From the NCBI RefSeq assembly GCF_041146395.1, contig NC_091006.1, positions 7,260,001-7,324,000 of the forward strand: DNA of 64,000 bases. Reading direction: 5' to 3'. The notes beneath the pieces are model-generated. The model made no database searches. It was not told the DNA's origin and saw only the letters and a program-made list of their open reading frames with translations. This document shows, in pieces, positions 1-10,845 of the stretch (its first letter is position 1; each line of letters begins with the position of its first letter). This DNA is from Eulemur rufifrons. Taxonomy: Eukaryota; Chordata; Mammalia; Primates; Lemuridae. The position numbers and the translations under genes were made by a program.

Positions 1-100
1 TTGAATCATCCCAAAACCTCCCCCCCCACCACCCCCGGGTCTGTGAAAAATTGTCTTCCCCGAAACCAGACCCTGGTGCCAAAAAGGCCAGGGACTGCTG
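1..100 (-). mobile_element. MER1-type hAT-Charlie terminal fragment
   Basis: Reverse-complemented, the block begins CAGCAGTCCC and continues with the TTTTTGGCACCAGGG...GGAAGACAATTTTTC pattern of MER1 elements. It is cut by the window edge. Confidence 0.6.
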
Positions 101-478
101 GACTACATGACCCAGCAATTCCATTCCTAGGCATATACCCAAAAGTAGTGAAAACAAGTACTCAAACATATTGTACATTTTGTTTATAGCAACTATTCAC
201 AATAGCCAAAAGGTAGAAATAACCCCAATGTCCACCAACAGATGAACAGATAAACAAAATGTGATGTATCTACACACAAATTATTCATCCATAAAAAGGA
301 ATGAAGTACTGACACATGCTACAACATAGATGAACCTCAAAAACATATGCTAAAAGTAAAAAGCCAGTCACAAAAGGCCACATATCGTGTGATTCCATTT
401 ATATGACATGTCCAGAGCAGGTAAATCCACAAAGATAAAAAGTAAACTGGTGGCTGTCAGAAGCTAGGAGGAAGCGGG
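101..478 (+). mobile_element. old L1M-family fragment
   Basis: Contains the diverged end of L1 ORF2 (pattern GACCCAGCAATTCCATTCCTAG; AATGTCCACCAACAGATGAA) and the start of the 3' region. Many indels and stops; inactive. Confidence 0.75.
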
Positions 479-1760
479 TGCTATGGCTTGAATGCGTCCC
501 CCAAAGTTCATATGTTGAAAACTTGATCCCCAATGCAGCAGTGTTGGGAAGTGGGCCCTAACGGGAGATGTTTGGGTCATGGAGGTGCCACTCTGATGAA
601 TGGATTAAAGCTGTCATTATGGGAGACAAATGGACAAAAGGACAAGCTCAGTCACCTCTTAAGGCCTCTACCCTTTCGACTGATAACTAGAATCTATTTA
701 GAACTCAGGAAAATCAGCAAGAAAAAATCAAACAACCCTATCAAAAAGTGGGCAAAGGACATGAATAGAAATTTTTCAAAAGAAGACAGAAGTGTGGCCA
801 ACAAACATATGAAAAAATGCTCAACATCTCTAATCATCAGGGAAATGCAAATCAAAACCACAATGAGATACCACTTATCTCCAGTGAGAATGGCCTTTAT
901 CAAAAAGTCCCCAAACAATAAATGTTGGCATGGATGCGGAGAGACAGGAACACTCATACACTGCTGGTGGGACTGCAAACTAGTGCAACCTCTGTGGAAA
1001 GCAATATGGAGATACCTTATACAGATACAAGTAGACCTACCATTTGATCCAGCAATCCCATTATTGGGCATCTACCCAAAAGAACAAAAGACATTCTATA
1101 AAAAAGGCATCTGCACTCAAATATTTATAGCGGCAAAATTCACAATTGCAAAGATGTGGAAACCACCCAAGTGCCCATCAATACATGAGTGGATTAATAA
1201 AATTTGGTATATGTATACCATGGAGTACTACTCAGCTATAAGAAACAATGGTGATATAGTACTTCTTGTATTTTTCTGGATAGAACTGGAACCCATTCTA
1301 CTAAGTGAAGTATTCCAAGAGTGAAAAAATAAGCACCACATGTACTCACCATCAAATTGGTTTCACTGATCATCACCTGAGAGCACATTTAGGAATAACA
1401 TTAATCGGGTGTCGGGCAGATGTGTTGGGGGGGGAGGGGATGGGTGTATACATACATAATGAGTGCGACGCACACGGTCTAGGGGATGGACACGCTTGAA
1501 GCTCTGATTCGGGGGGTGGGGGAGCAAGGGCAATATACGTAACCTAAACTTTTGTACCCCCATAATATGCTGAAATTAAAAAAAAAAAAAAGCCCTCTTC
1601 CCTTTCATCCAAGTCGCCTCTTGCCCTTCCACCATGAGATGAAATAGCAAGAAGGCCCTCGCCAGATGCTGGCCCCTTGATCTTGGACTTCCCTGCCTCC
1701 AGAATTGTGAGAAATTTCTGTTCATTATAAATTACTCAATCTCACCTACTCTATTATACC
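479..1760 (+). mobile_element. MST-type MaLR LTR, split by an L1
   Basis: A solo-LTR-like element of the ERVL-MaLR group. The left half (479 to about 677) starts TGCTATGGCTTGAATG and the right half (about 1579-1760) has GCAAGAAGGCCCTCGCCAGATG and a CCTCCAGAATTGTGAGAAAT tail. The L1 at about 678-1593 interrupts it. No retroviral genes are present. Confidence 0.75.
678..1593 (+). mobile_element. lemur-lineage L1, 5'-truncated, with ORF2 C-terminus and A-tail
   Basis: A frame open to 1324 reads as the C-terminal end of L1 ORF2p, including a cysteine-rich [19 protein letters not shown] stretch and the [13 protein letters not shown] motif. The 3' UTR has a G-rich tract and ends in TTTGTACCCCCATAATATG plus about 13 A. 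Imperfect flanking duplications (GCCTCTACCCTTTC / GCCCTCTTCCCTTTC) fit target-primed insertion. It lacks the 5' UTR, ORF1 and reverse transcriptase, so it cannot move. Confidence 0.85.
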
Positions 1761-1860
1761 AGCAGGTACCACAACAGTGGCAGTCAGCAGGGCCCACATT
1801 GCCTTGCCCACTTCTGCTAGCCGCTACTGAGAATGACACGCAATGGGAAGGCCCAGGAGT

Positions 1861-1861
<1 letters not shown>

Positions 1862-1894
<33 letters not shown>
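1862..1894 (+). repeat. (GT)n microsatellite
   Basis: An uninterrupted run of about 15 GT dinucleotides; likely length-polymorphic. Confidence 0.95.
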
Positions 1895-1897
<3 letters not shown>

Positions 1898-2769
1898 GTG
1901 CAAACCCAAGGCAGGTGTGTCCTGCCAGGCCACCCCAGCAGACAGGAGCAGGCCTGTGGCCAGCTCATCTGGCCCCTTGTAGCATGAATGGAGACACTGA
2001 AGCCCTAAGAGGGGCTAAGACCAATTCAATGCCATGAGCTGAGCAGAGAGCAGAGAGAACCTCCCACACCTCCAATAGTTCCACACCCACCCCCAGGGAT
2101 CCCCGAACCCCAGCCTAGTGAGCTATAGCTTCGGCAAACTCAGGCTGAGGGACAGGAGGCCATAACCCTGACATACCCTAGTGCGTGCACACATGCACAC
2201 ACAATCCCCATCATTCACTCAGCAAACATTTACTGAGTGACTACTATACGCGAACAACTGTTTGACATGCTAGTGATACCACAGGAAAGAAGCCACATGA
2301 AAATCCCTCATGGAGCTGACAATACCAGAGGTCTGGGTTGTTAACCCATTTTTACAGATGTGAAGCCAAAGCTCAGTGAGGTGACACAGCTTGCTTATAG
2401 TCACACCAAGAGAAGCAGCAGAGACAGGGTTAGAACTCTGGTATCTGCCAAGGTTCAGAAAGCTCACTCAACAGCCCCCAACTCAGAGCTCAGACTGGGG
2501 AGCTAAGCTGAGGTACCCTGAATGCCACCCCTGCCTGAAAAGGACAGCAGGAAACGTGTCCCCTCTGCTCAGTTTGATGGAAAGGCCTGGTCCTGGGGAG
2601 TGGTCCCCGCCCCTCATCACTGCTCTGTGTCTGTGGGTGGAGACAGGGCAGAATGAATGGGTCTGTCCCCTGATCCCTGCAGGGCCAGCCCCATCAGCCT
2701 CCTACTCCTCTTCTAGTGGGCCCACTTTCCCCTCTTAGAGGACTGTCACTGACTGTCCCAGCCAACCAT

Positions 2770-3175
2770 GGGGCTCACTCCTTTGCTTCCTTCAGCTCTT
2801 TATTCAGACGCCCCCTTCCCAGTGAAGCCCTCCCTGGCCACCCTACTTATGATGGCTCCCTCCCTGCCTCACGCCCCATCCTTTCCCAGCGTCCTATGGC
2901 ACCTGTCTGGGGACAAGTCACACCCTGGCTCACAATATCCTGGGGCTTGCTGTGGCCTGGAAAGTTAAAACCAAGGCCATTTCCGTGGCCTAAGGCCCAA
3001 CACCAGTGGGTCCCACATCACCACCTGACAGTATCTGTCTGCTTATTTATTGTTTGTCCCCACTCCTCACTGGAATGTAAACTCCATGAGGGCACCACTA
3101 TGTCCCAGAGCCTGGGATGACCTGGCACACCACACACAGTCAATGAAAGTTTGCTGAATGAATGAATGTTGAATA
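2770..3175 (+). mobile_element. L2 3' region
   Basis: Ends in the L2 signature ACTGGAATGTAAACTCCATG ... AGGGCACCACTATG ... TTGCTGAATGAATGAATG. Confidence 0.7.
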
Positions 3176-3549
3176 TTGCCTCACTGTGTTACTTCAGGTA
3201 AGTGTCTTCCCCTCTCTGAGCCTCAATGTCTTCACTTATAAAATGGGGCTACAAATGAGATCACTAATGCAGGGCAGAGCGCAGGCCTGGCCTGCGGGCT
3301 CATTCAGGGTGTCGAGCTGGGCCTGGAGGCACAGCCCCAGGCACAGCCCCAGCTCCCCTGCCCAGGCTACTGCTGAAGGATTCCATGAAATGGGCCTGTA
3401 AGTAGTTCTTGGCCTGGGGGCTGCAGAATGCTGGCTCCGCAGGCTGGTAAAGCTCTGCACCTCTGTCGCTCAGGGCACCAGCTGCCAGCGGGGAGAGCCA
3501 GGGTGGGAGGGTGAAACACACAATCAGGTGGGCAAAAGCAGCCCCTTAC

Positions 3550-3595
3550 CACGCTTGTGGAGCCAGCCTTCTTTGATGACAGAGACTTCATTCAT
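3550..3595 (-). CDS. AKT2: AKT2 first coding segment (residues 1-15 plus first base of codon 16)
   Basis: Read on the minus strand, the ATG at 3595 follows GCTGCCACC, a near-perfect Kozak context. It gives MNEVSVIKEGWLHKR and then one base of a glycine codon. This is the N-terminus of AKT2 and the first strand of its PH domain; the VIKEGWLHKRG pattern is typical of Akt PH domains. The segment ends at a strong donor, CGTG|GTAAGG, at 3550/3549, in phase 1. That matches the known continuation GEYIKTW, which would lie in exon 3 outside the window. AKT1 and AKT3 begin differently (SDVAIVKEG and SDVTIVKEG), so the paralogue call is secure. Confidence 0.97.
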
Positions 3596-3615
3596 GGTGG
3601 CAGCGTGACACGCTG

Positions 3616-3651
3616 TCACCTAGCTTGGGACAGCTCAGGGCAGCAGGACAT
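3616..3651 (-). other. upstream ORF 2 in the AKT2 leader (MSCCPELSQAR)
   Basis: A minus-strand ATG at 3651 in context CTGCATGT (weak Kozak: T at -3) opens 11 codons and ends in TGA 20 nt before the AKT2 start. As I recall the human AKT2 leader, the same uORF exists there with Arg in place of Gln at codon 9. It may reduce or gate AKT2 translation; this is inference. Confidence 0.6.
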
Positions 3652-4439
3652 GCAGGAGGCGCCGTGGCCAGAGCACAGTCTGCAAGACAAGAGAGGACCT
3701 GGTCAGAGTTGGAGGGGATTCCACACCAGCCCCTTCCCTGAGGACACCCAGGTTTTGAGGCCCTTTGGCTGCTTTGCCTGCTCTGCACAGGGTGGGGAGA
3801 GCCCTGCCCCAGGGGCCCAGTCTATAGGGGGAGATGTGGCTATGTCCCCAGGGACTCCAGTCTTGGGGGGCAGAACTCCCTGGCCTATGTGCAGGCCAGG
3901 CCTACACTCAGGGCACCCATGCTGGGCAGAGGCAGCCCCTCCACCCACCTTCACTCCAGACTTGACAGGCACCAAAGTAGCTGCAGCCCTGCCCCCTGTG
4001 TCACTCCCATGGCCTAGTGCTGAGGTAACCCAGGATCAATCAGACTGGGCACCTGAGGGAATGCTCAAAGCCACCAGCATCTGCCTACCTCCACCAACAC
4101 CAACACACACACTCTCCTCCCTTTCCAAACTGGGGAGCCACCAACCTGCTACCTTCAGCAAACTAAGTAAACCCCACCCCACCATGCCATCGCATGTCAC
4201 TCCCCCAGTCTCAGTTTTCTCCTTGCCCCCACCCAACCAAGTGACTGAGGAAAGACAAGTCTCATACTCCAGGATCTGGAACAAGAAAGAAACCTACTGT
4301 GCACGCACTCATCTGGGGCCTAGAGCCAGTCCGGGGGTTCTGCTAAGGGCCTGATCCCGTTCCCAGGACCTCCGCTTCTGTCCTTAGGGACCAGCAGCTG
4401 ACAGACTGACGGACGCCGAGGCCGCTGCTTCGTCTCAGG

Positions 4440-5012
4440 TTCCCAGAGCGGAGGGGAGGAGGGGACGAGGCAGCCGCCAGCTGGGCCCTTACCTGGAGCC
4501 TGGGGCCTGGCCAGGGGCCATGGAGCCCAAGGCGCCTTTTGCCTTTCCAGCCCGGGGTTATTTGCGGACAGCAGGTCAGGAGCTACGGTGGCCCCAAAGA
4601 AGTGGCAGCTGGCTCTAGGGACACCACGGGCATCAGCTTTCTCTCGTGCCCCAGGGGAGCTGGTGGGCCGGACACAGTACTGCCTGGCATGTGACAGTGG
4701 CAGGCTGCCCGGCCGGGCAGAAGGAAGGGAGGTAAGTGGGAGGAAGCGGGAGGACAGACAAGATGGACAATGATAGGGAAGTAAACAGGAGGCAGAGAAA
4801 TCACAACCTGGACTCCACGCTGCAAATGCACTGATGCGGAGCCGAGGGCAGCAACATGGGGCCCCCGCCAGCAGTCGTGACTGGCACCCACACCCTGAAC
4901 ACACAGGACTGCCAGGCCCTCGACCTTCAATACCCCACCATCTGTGTTCTCCCCTCCTCCTGCCCCGCCCCCTCCCTGGCTTCCTGCCCTCCACTCTCGC
5001 CACCCCCACCAT
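4440..5012 (-). other. GC-rich intronic island with a donor-like site
   Basis: The minus strand is open without stops for about 690 nt (4320-5012) and contains an ATG at 4521 followed by a good donor, CTCCAG|GTAAGG, at 4493. If used as an alternative first exon spliced to AKT2 exon 2, its frame would run into the uORF 2 frame and stop before the AKT2 ATG, so it could only be a leader. No protein family was recognised. Confidence 0.25.
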
Positions 5013-5690
5013 CCCCCTTCACCAGCTAGACCCTCAAATCTGGCCCTGTCCTTCCCCTGCTCAAAACCCATCCACAGCTCTCCACTATCCCAGCAAAAAA
5101 GCCAAACTCCTCAGCTTGGCATTTACAGCCTGTCAGGATCCGACCCCTTACCCCCTCTCTTCTACCTTCTGCTCACTCACCCTGCACGGCCCCCTCAGTC
5201 CCCACAGCCCGTCTGCCGGCTCCTGTTCCTCTCCCACCTCCTCCAGCTCCTGCCTCCTCCCTGGGCTCCCAGCCTCTGCTCTCAACCCCCACACTCCATC
5301 TAAATCTGACCCTGTCCCTCCTCACTCAAAAACCTTCCTTGGCTCCCCAGTGCACTCAGAACACAGAACAAAGTCCTTTCCACCACTGAGGAGACCCTGC
5401 ATGAGCCAAGAGGCACACCTAGAGGGCCCTCAGTAAAGGCTAATGACCATGACGTTGACTACTGCACCTCTCCAGCCTCCTCCCCACCCCTACTCTGTGT
5501 CATGCTTCTGTGGTCCAGGCCTTTCCCTCCGGCCTCCAGTCCCTGTACCTGCTGCGCATTCTTCTCCCTCTTCTTCCAGGAAGCCTTCTAGACCTCAGAG
5601 GCTACATGGGGTGCTCTCTGTGCACCCCCTCGGGCAACCCTCCCCACACGTATCAATGCTAATTCAGTGGGACCAGCACAGTGTCTGGTG
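4940..5690 (+). mobile_element. L2 fragment
   Basis: Pyrimidine-rich L2 body: CCTGCTCAAAACCCATCCAC..CTC, AAAGCCAAACTCCTCAGCTT and related patterns in the usual L2 order. Confidence 0.7.
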
Positions 5691-6482
5691 TCTACTAAGC
5701 ACACACCAATGAAACCAGTGTTCCCAACAGACCCCCACCCTGAGACCAGACACAGCCACAGAAACACTTCCAGACTCTACTCATGCCACCAATCAACTTT
5801 TCTGAGTGTATGCTAAGCTCCAGATGGTGCCAGTGACAGAGCGTCACTAAGACACAGCCCCTGCCTTCGTGAAGCTCAGTCTGGCAGAAGAGCATAGAGA
5901 TTTGCGTAACAATGTCAGGTGGTAGAGCGGCAAGAAGCAGCACAGCAAAATGGGGGAGAACAGCAGGGATGGGGTGCAGTGTTAGCCACATGGTGGGGGG
6001 ACATGTGAGCAGACACCTGAATTAACCAAGGGAGTGAGCCTTGCAGACACATAAGGAAAAGCATTGCCGGCAGGGGAACAGAGGATGCAAGGACCCTGAG
6101 GCAGGAAGGAGTCTGGTGAACGGGAAGCCAGGAGACAGGCTGGCAGGGGAGAACACTCAGGCCTTCCAGCATGTGGCTGGAAGTTAGAGAAGCCCTTGCT
6201 CCCCCAATACCACACCTTCCCCTAATGCGAGCTCAGTTTGGATACATCCCAAAGGGCTGGGATGGAGAACTCCGAGCCCAAAGGAAGGGTGAATGTGGAA
6301 GGAAAGGAACAGGGGCCCAATCTCAGCGCCCCCGCCATCACTGGCTCGTGGCTCCACCTGTCAGAGTCCCTGTGATTCAGCGGCACCAGGTCTCCACTCA
6401 CGACAGCACTAAAGCACTCACTGTGGGCAGAGGGCTCGGCCTACTGCCCGGCTCCCAGTAAACAGCAAACACATCGCTGCCG

Positions 6483-6594
6483 CTATTAAAAAGAGAGAAG
6501 CAAAGGCAGTCAGGTGTGGCCGAGGGTGGTCAGGGTTCCTATTAAAAAGAGAGAAGCAAAGGCAGTCAGGTGTGGCCGAGGGTGGTCAGGGTTC
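6483..6594 (+). repeat. perfect 56-bp tandem duplication
   Basis: Bases 6483-6538 and 6539-6594 are identical head-to-tail copies starting CTATTAAAAAGAGAG. Flanks are unique. Either a recent duplication or an assembly artefact. Confidence 0.95.
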
Positions 6595-7239
6595 CAGAGT
6601 CCGAGAGCCATCACCAGCTGGGTGGCCTTGGGCAGAGTGCCAGCGCACCGTGGAGTTTCTCCTGAATGCTTCCCACCACCCCACCAGCGGGTCCTTGACC
6701 ATGTCCAGGAGAGGACAGAAGCTCAGAGAAGGGAAGTCATTTACCTTGGGTCTCCCAGCCTAGAAGCGGTGGAGGCCCTGGCCACTGCTAGGAACAACAG
6801 AGCCACTTTTTACATTCTCATTCCAGCGACTAAGAAGTCAGCGGCAGCTTGGACAAGAGCAGGGGGAGGAACTGGAAGATCCCCTGTGTCCTGCCTGGAT
6901 CCTGCCCCGTCCTCCCACTGAGGGTGGCGCCTCAGCTGAGGTGTCTGTGACGCAGTCCTGCAGTGATGAAATACCAGGCGCGGCAGCCAAGAGGGTGGCC
7001 TGCTCACTGCGGAGCTGCCGACATAGGACACCGGGCAGAAGGACAGAGATCTGCCTCCGGAACCCAGTCAGCACAGTCGTCCTGCAGGCAACACACCCCA
7101 TGGGGGGAGCCCCTGCAGGGCCCCATCCCCATGCACGGCTCCTTGAGGTGTCCAGGCCTGAACCTTCTGACGCCTGCTGACCAGAACAAGACACCCAGGC
7201 TGTGAGGTGAGAAGAGCAAGGCCCCCAAACAACCAAGCA

Positions 7240-7990
7240 ACACACTCAATCTCATTGCTTGTGGGAAAATGCGAATTAAACCCAACGACCTGGGATGGCT
7301 AAAATTTAAAAACTGACAATGCCAAGTGTAGACAAGGATATAGAGGAATCAGAACTCGTATTCCCTACTGATGAGAGTGTGAAATGGCTCAACCACTGTG
7401 GAAAACTGGCAATAAGAATTAAAGCTCAACAGATTCCTACACTATGACCCAGCAATTCTTCAGTCCCCTAAGAGAAATCGGTATTTTTTTACCAAAAGAC
7501 ACATACTACAAAAGCAATTTATGCAACCAAAACGTTTGTACCCCCATACTACCCTGAAATAAAACAAAACAAAAAAAGACATATACTATAATATTCAGAG
7601 GCAATATTCACAGTAACCCCCAAAATGGGAGTAGACCAGGAGTCCACCAACAAGGGAACGGACATACAAACTTGTCAATTCATCCAGAAGAACACTACTC
7701 AGCAGTTAAAGGACTGAAGTGCCAACTTGTACGACAGGAACGAAGTGTAAGAATACGATCCTGAGTGAAAGAAGCCAGACATGATACACCAAGTCCACGC
7801 ACAGCAAGTTCCAAACAGGCAACACTACGATACTGGCTTAGGGGTGCCTTCTCATTGTAAAGCTATGCAGAAAATAAAGGCAAACAAATATCCCAAAGGC
7901 AGGAGAGTGGTTACGCTTCGGAGTAACAGACTGGGGAGGACCCCTGGGAGCTGACAATGTTCCTCTGCGGTTACACAGGGCTTAGGCCTT
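7240..7990 (+). mobile_element. old L1M fragment interrupted by a tiny young L1 end
   Basis: Diverged L1 ORF2 tail and 3' region (GACCCAGCAATTC; GTCCACCAACAAGGGAACGG). Inside it, about 7508-7578 is the lemur-type L1 tail (TTTGTACCCCCATACTACC plus an A-rich run) flanked by the imperfect direct repeats AGACACATACTACA / AGACATATACTATA, i.e. a very short truncated insertion. Confidence 0.7.
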
Positions 7991-8222
7991 ACAGTTATTT
8001 GTTACACTGTGCTACATAAAATGTGTTTAATGCATTTTTCTGTATTTTATGACAAAAGAAACCAGGCTTTAGAAGTCCAGATGACACAAGGGAGCCAAAA
8101 TTGGGCCTCCTGGCTCCCAAAGCAGGGCTCTCCCCTACCTCCCCAGGAAGGCTGGCCTGTCTCAATTTCCCCTCCAAGAAGGCCTGGTCATCAACGTAAG
8201 TAAGCAGGAAGAATGCAGAATG

Positions 8223-8523
8223 TAGAGTCCAGGGGATCGAGACCAGCCTGAGCAAGAGTGAGATCCCATCTCAACTAAAAAAAGAAAGAAATTATATGGA
8301 CAGCTAAAAATATATATAGAAAAAAAATTAGCCAGGCATGATGGTATATGCCTGTAGTCCCAGCTACTTGGGAGGCTGAGGCAGAACGATCGCTTGAGCC
8401 CAGGAGTTTGAGGTTGCTGTGAGCTAGGCTGACGCCACGGCACTCTAGCCCGGGCAACAGAGTGAGACTCTGTCTCAAAAATAAATTAATTAATTAAATT
8501 TAAAAAATAGAGTCCAGGGGATC
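8223..8523 (+). mobile_element. strepsirrhine-type Alu, 5'-truncated, with 16-bp target duplication
   Basis: Starts inside the left arm (GAGACCAGCCTGAGC), has the ATTATATGGACAGCTAAAAA linker block and a lemur-type right arm. Flanked by the perfect duplication TAGAGTCCAGGGGATC at 8223-8238 and 8508-8523. Confidence 0.9.
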
Positions 8524-9214
8524 TGATTGACCCCAGGCTCTGTTTCTTGGTCTTGTGGCCATAAGCAAGTGGCATCCTCAGTACTGTCATCTGCACAGTG
8601 ACCCCACTGGAGGAGGGACCTGAATCCCAGGAGGGAGCAGGCCGGCATACTTCCAGCCCTGCAGCCTGGGCAGGGGCTGGAGTTTTGGGGAGTGTGTTTA
8701 ACTCAGCGGGGAAGAAAGCTGAACGGGAATGAAGATCACCACGCTCAGTGATCAGCTGGGAGGGGGAGGTGACTGGAGAAGGGTCCCCAAGGGGCCTCTG
8801 ACTGCACTGGTGAGGTTTTGTTTTTTTAAATAGCTGCTGAGTATAAGGACATCATTGACTAATGCTAACTTTATGCCTCAAACACTCCACAATAAATTAA
8901 TTTTAAATTTCTTGAAAACATTTTTATTTCCATCTGTTGGGCTCATGGGTCCTATTTCCCAATGTTTTCCAAACAGAGGCGCCCTCAGAAACTTCACCTT
9001 GCAGGGCTGGTGTCAGACCCACGAGAGATAATTTACACACACTGGTCACTCGGAAAGGAGCAGAGAGAGGTCCTCAGACACTGCCTTGCCCCACCGGGGC
9101 AGCCGTGGGAAGGGGCTGTGTCCTTCCAAACCTCAAGTTGCTCACCTGTGAAACAAACCTCACTGTGGTTCCTGCCACCTGAGGGGGCTGTATGATCTAC
9201 CTGAGTTCTACCAT

Positions 9215-9815
9215 TCTGTCCACGCCCCTCCCTCCAGTCTGGGACCCTGTGCCCACCTGAGTCAGATCCCATTCCTCCTCTGCTCAAACCCTCCCGAGTC
9301 CCCTCACCCAAAGTAAAAGCCAAAGTCCTTTTAAAGCCAAGTCACAGGAGGCCCAGGTCCCTGTGAGGCCTGTATTGTCCCCCCTTAGATTCTCCAAAGG
9401 CACTCCATTTCAGGGGTGCCTGCCGCAGGCGGCTCCCTGGACAGGTGCCAGGACACCCCACCTCAGGGCCCTTGCACATGTTGCTCCCTCAGGTGGAAAC
9501 TCAAACCCTGCCCCACTGTCTTCAGTCTCTGCTCACATGTCACTTTCTTTGAGAAGCCTTCCTAACCTCCCTAGACAAAGTACACCCACTCTACCTCCCC
9601 AAGCCCGTTATTTTTCTCCGTAAGCACTAATCACCACCAACATTATCGTATATATTTGCTTGTTTATCCGTTTATTATCTACCTCTCCCACTTGAATGTC
9701 AGCACGGTGAGGGCAGGGACTCTTGGCTGTCTTGGTCACCGCTGCATCCCCAGAGTTTTACACGATGCTGGGCACACAGCAGGCACTTAGTAAGTCATCC
9801 GTGGAATGAACACAC
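9215..9815 (+). mobile_element. L2 fragment including 3' end
   Basis: Follows the L2 order: CTGCTCAAACCCTCC, CAGGGCCCTTGCACATGTTG, GTGAGGGCAGGGACTC, GCTGGGCACACAGCAGGCAC, then the terminal TGAATGAA-like end. Confidence 0.75.
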
Positions 9816-10344
9816 ATAGAGTGAAGCCCTGTGCCCAGAACAGGCCCAAAATAAGCTGAATTCCTTTCCTTGCCACTCGCTAAGTCCTTTTTCTCTCGCC
9901 CCCTCTCACTGACCTCGTTTTGATGCCAGACAGCACAGATGGGACAAGGGTGGCAGGTGGGAAGGCAGGGATCTGCGTCTTCTGGAGCTGGTGACAGTGG
10001 GTGGGGGCTCCTTCCTGGCACTGCTGGGAATCGCTGAGGTGGTGACAGCGATCCCCTCAGGAGCCTCTGTCACCTGCCCTCTGATTCCATGCCTATCACA
10101 GCACCCAGAGGAGGACTTGCTCAGAAGATAAACTCGAAGATGACAGGCAGCATCTGTTTGTGGGAATTTGGAGGGAAACGCACCGGGGGCCAGAGTGGAG
10201 GAAAACAACTCTTCTATTCGCCACTCTGTAAACTGGTCTGGTGGGAAGGCATTTTGGTAAAACTGATAAAGGCGAAAATGTACATGCGCTTGGAGGAATT
10301 TCTCCTGCAAAAATTGCTGGTGTCAGGACACAGAGATTCTAAGG

Positions 10345-10570
10345 CGGGGATTCTCAACCTCAGCACTGGTGACATTCAGGGCTGGATGGTCTCTGTTGTG
10401 GGGACCGTTTTGTGCCCTGTAAGAGGTTTAGCAGCATCCCGGGTCTCTACTCACTAAGACTAACAGAACATCCTCCCCAAGTTGTGACAATCAAAAATGT
10501 CTTCAAGGATCACCAAATGTGGGGGAGGGGGAATGGGGGGAACCACCCCCAGTTGAGTACCAGTGTTCTA
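10345..10570 (-). mobile_element. MER5A-type hAT-Charlie element
   Basis: Reverse-complemented it has the MER5A pattern: an end like CAGTGGTTCTCAACT, a GGTTGTCACAACTTGGGG-type core and CTGCTAAAC...GCACA. Non-autonomous and old. Confidence 0.75.
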
Positions 10571-10659
10571 AGGGTATTATTGCTGAAATGAGGAAACCTA
10601 AATGCCCACGACAGGGGTCTGGTACTGTAATCATGGTTAACATGATGACTCTATTAAAA

Positions 10660-10845
10660 AGACAGAGCTCATGAGCAACGCCAGGTACATTCAGGTGCTT
10701 TGTACATACAAATTTAACCTTCACAGCAGCCCTCTGGGGTAGGCACTTTTACTGTCTCTACTTTAATGAGGAAACTGAGGCACAGAAGTGAAATGACTTG
10801 CCCCTATCACTCAGTCAGGAAGTACAAAGCTTGGACATGGCCCCG
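10660..10845 (-). mobile_element. MIR
   Basis: Core GAGGAAACTGAGGCACAGAA preceded by a TTTAACCTTCACAGCAGCCC block: the reverse complement of the MIR core and tail. Confidence 0.65.

Larger units (their letters stand above)
1..3549 (-). other. AKT2 intron 2 (partial)
   Basis: Sequence downstream of the exon 2 donor on the minus strand. It contains a MER1-type end, an old L1M fragment, an MST-type LTR split by a lemur-type L1, a (GT)n run, a MIR-like block at 2330-2470 and an L2 3' end. Nothing coding for AKT2 is visible; exon 3 must lie beyond base 1. Confidence 0.85.
3550..3679 (-). other. AKT2: AKT2 exon 2 (84 nt of 5' UTR plus start codon)
   Basis: The acceptor TTGTCTTGCAG ends at 3680 and the exon begins ACTGTGCTCTGG, which follows the ...GGTGACAG end of exon 1 as in human AKT2 mRNA. 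The untranslated part holds an upstream ATG at 3651 that opens an 11-codon uORF, closed by TGA at 3616-3618, 20 nt before the AKT2 ATG. The donor is at 3549. The exon is 130 nt long. Confidence 0.95.

Noticed and set aside
533..1324. 263-codon frame read as a possible host gene
   Set aside because: It is the C-terminal part of L1 ORF2p joined to LTR sequence; annotated as a mobile element.
3557..4354. Open plus-strand frame of 265 codons over AKT2 exon 2 and intron 1
   Set aside because: It runs antisense through a real AKT2 exon, its composition is that of GC-rich intron DNA, and no domain is recognisable.
4320..5012. Open minus-strand frame of 230 codons in AKT2 intron 1
   Set aside because: Low-complexity, no domain, overlaps an L2 copy at its upper end. 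Kept only as a possible leader exon at 4493-4530.
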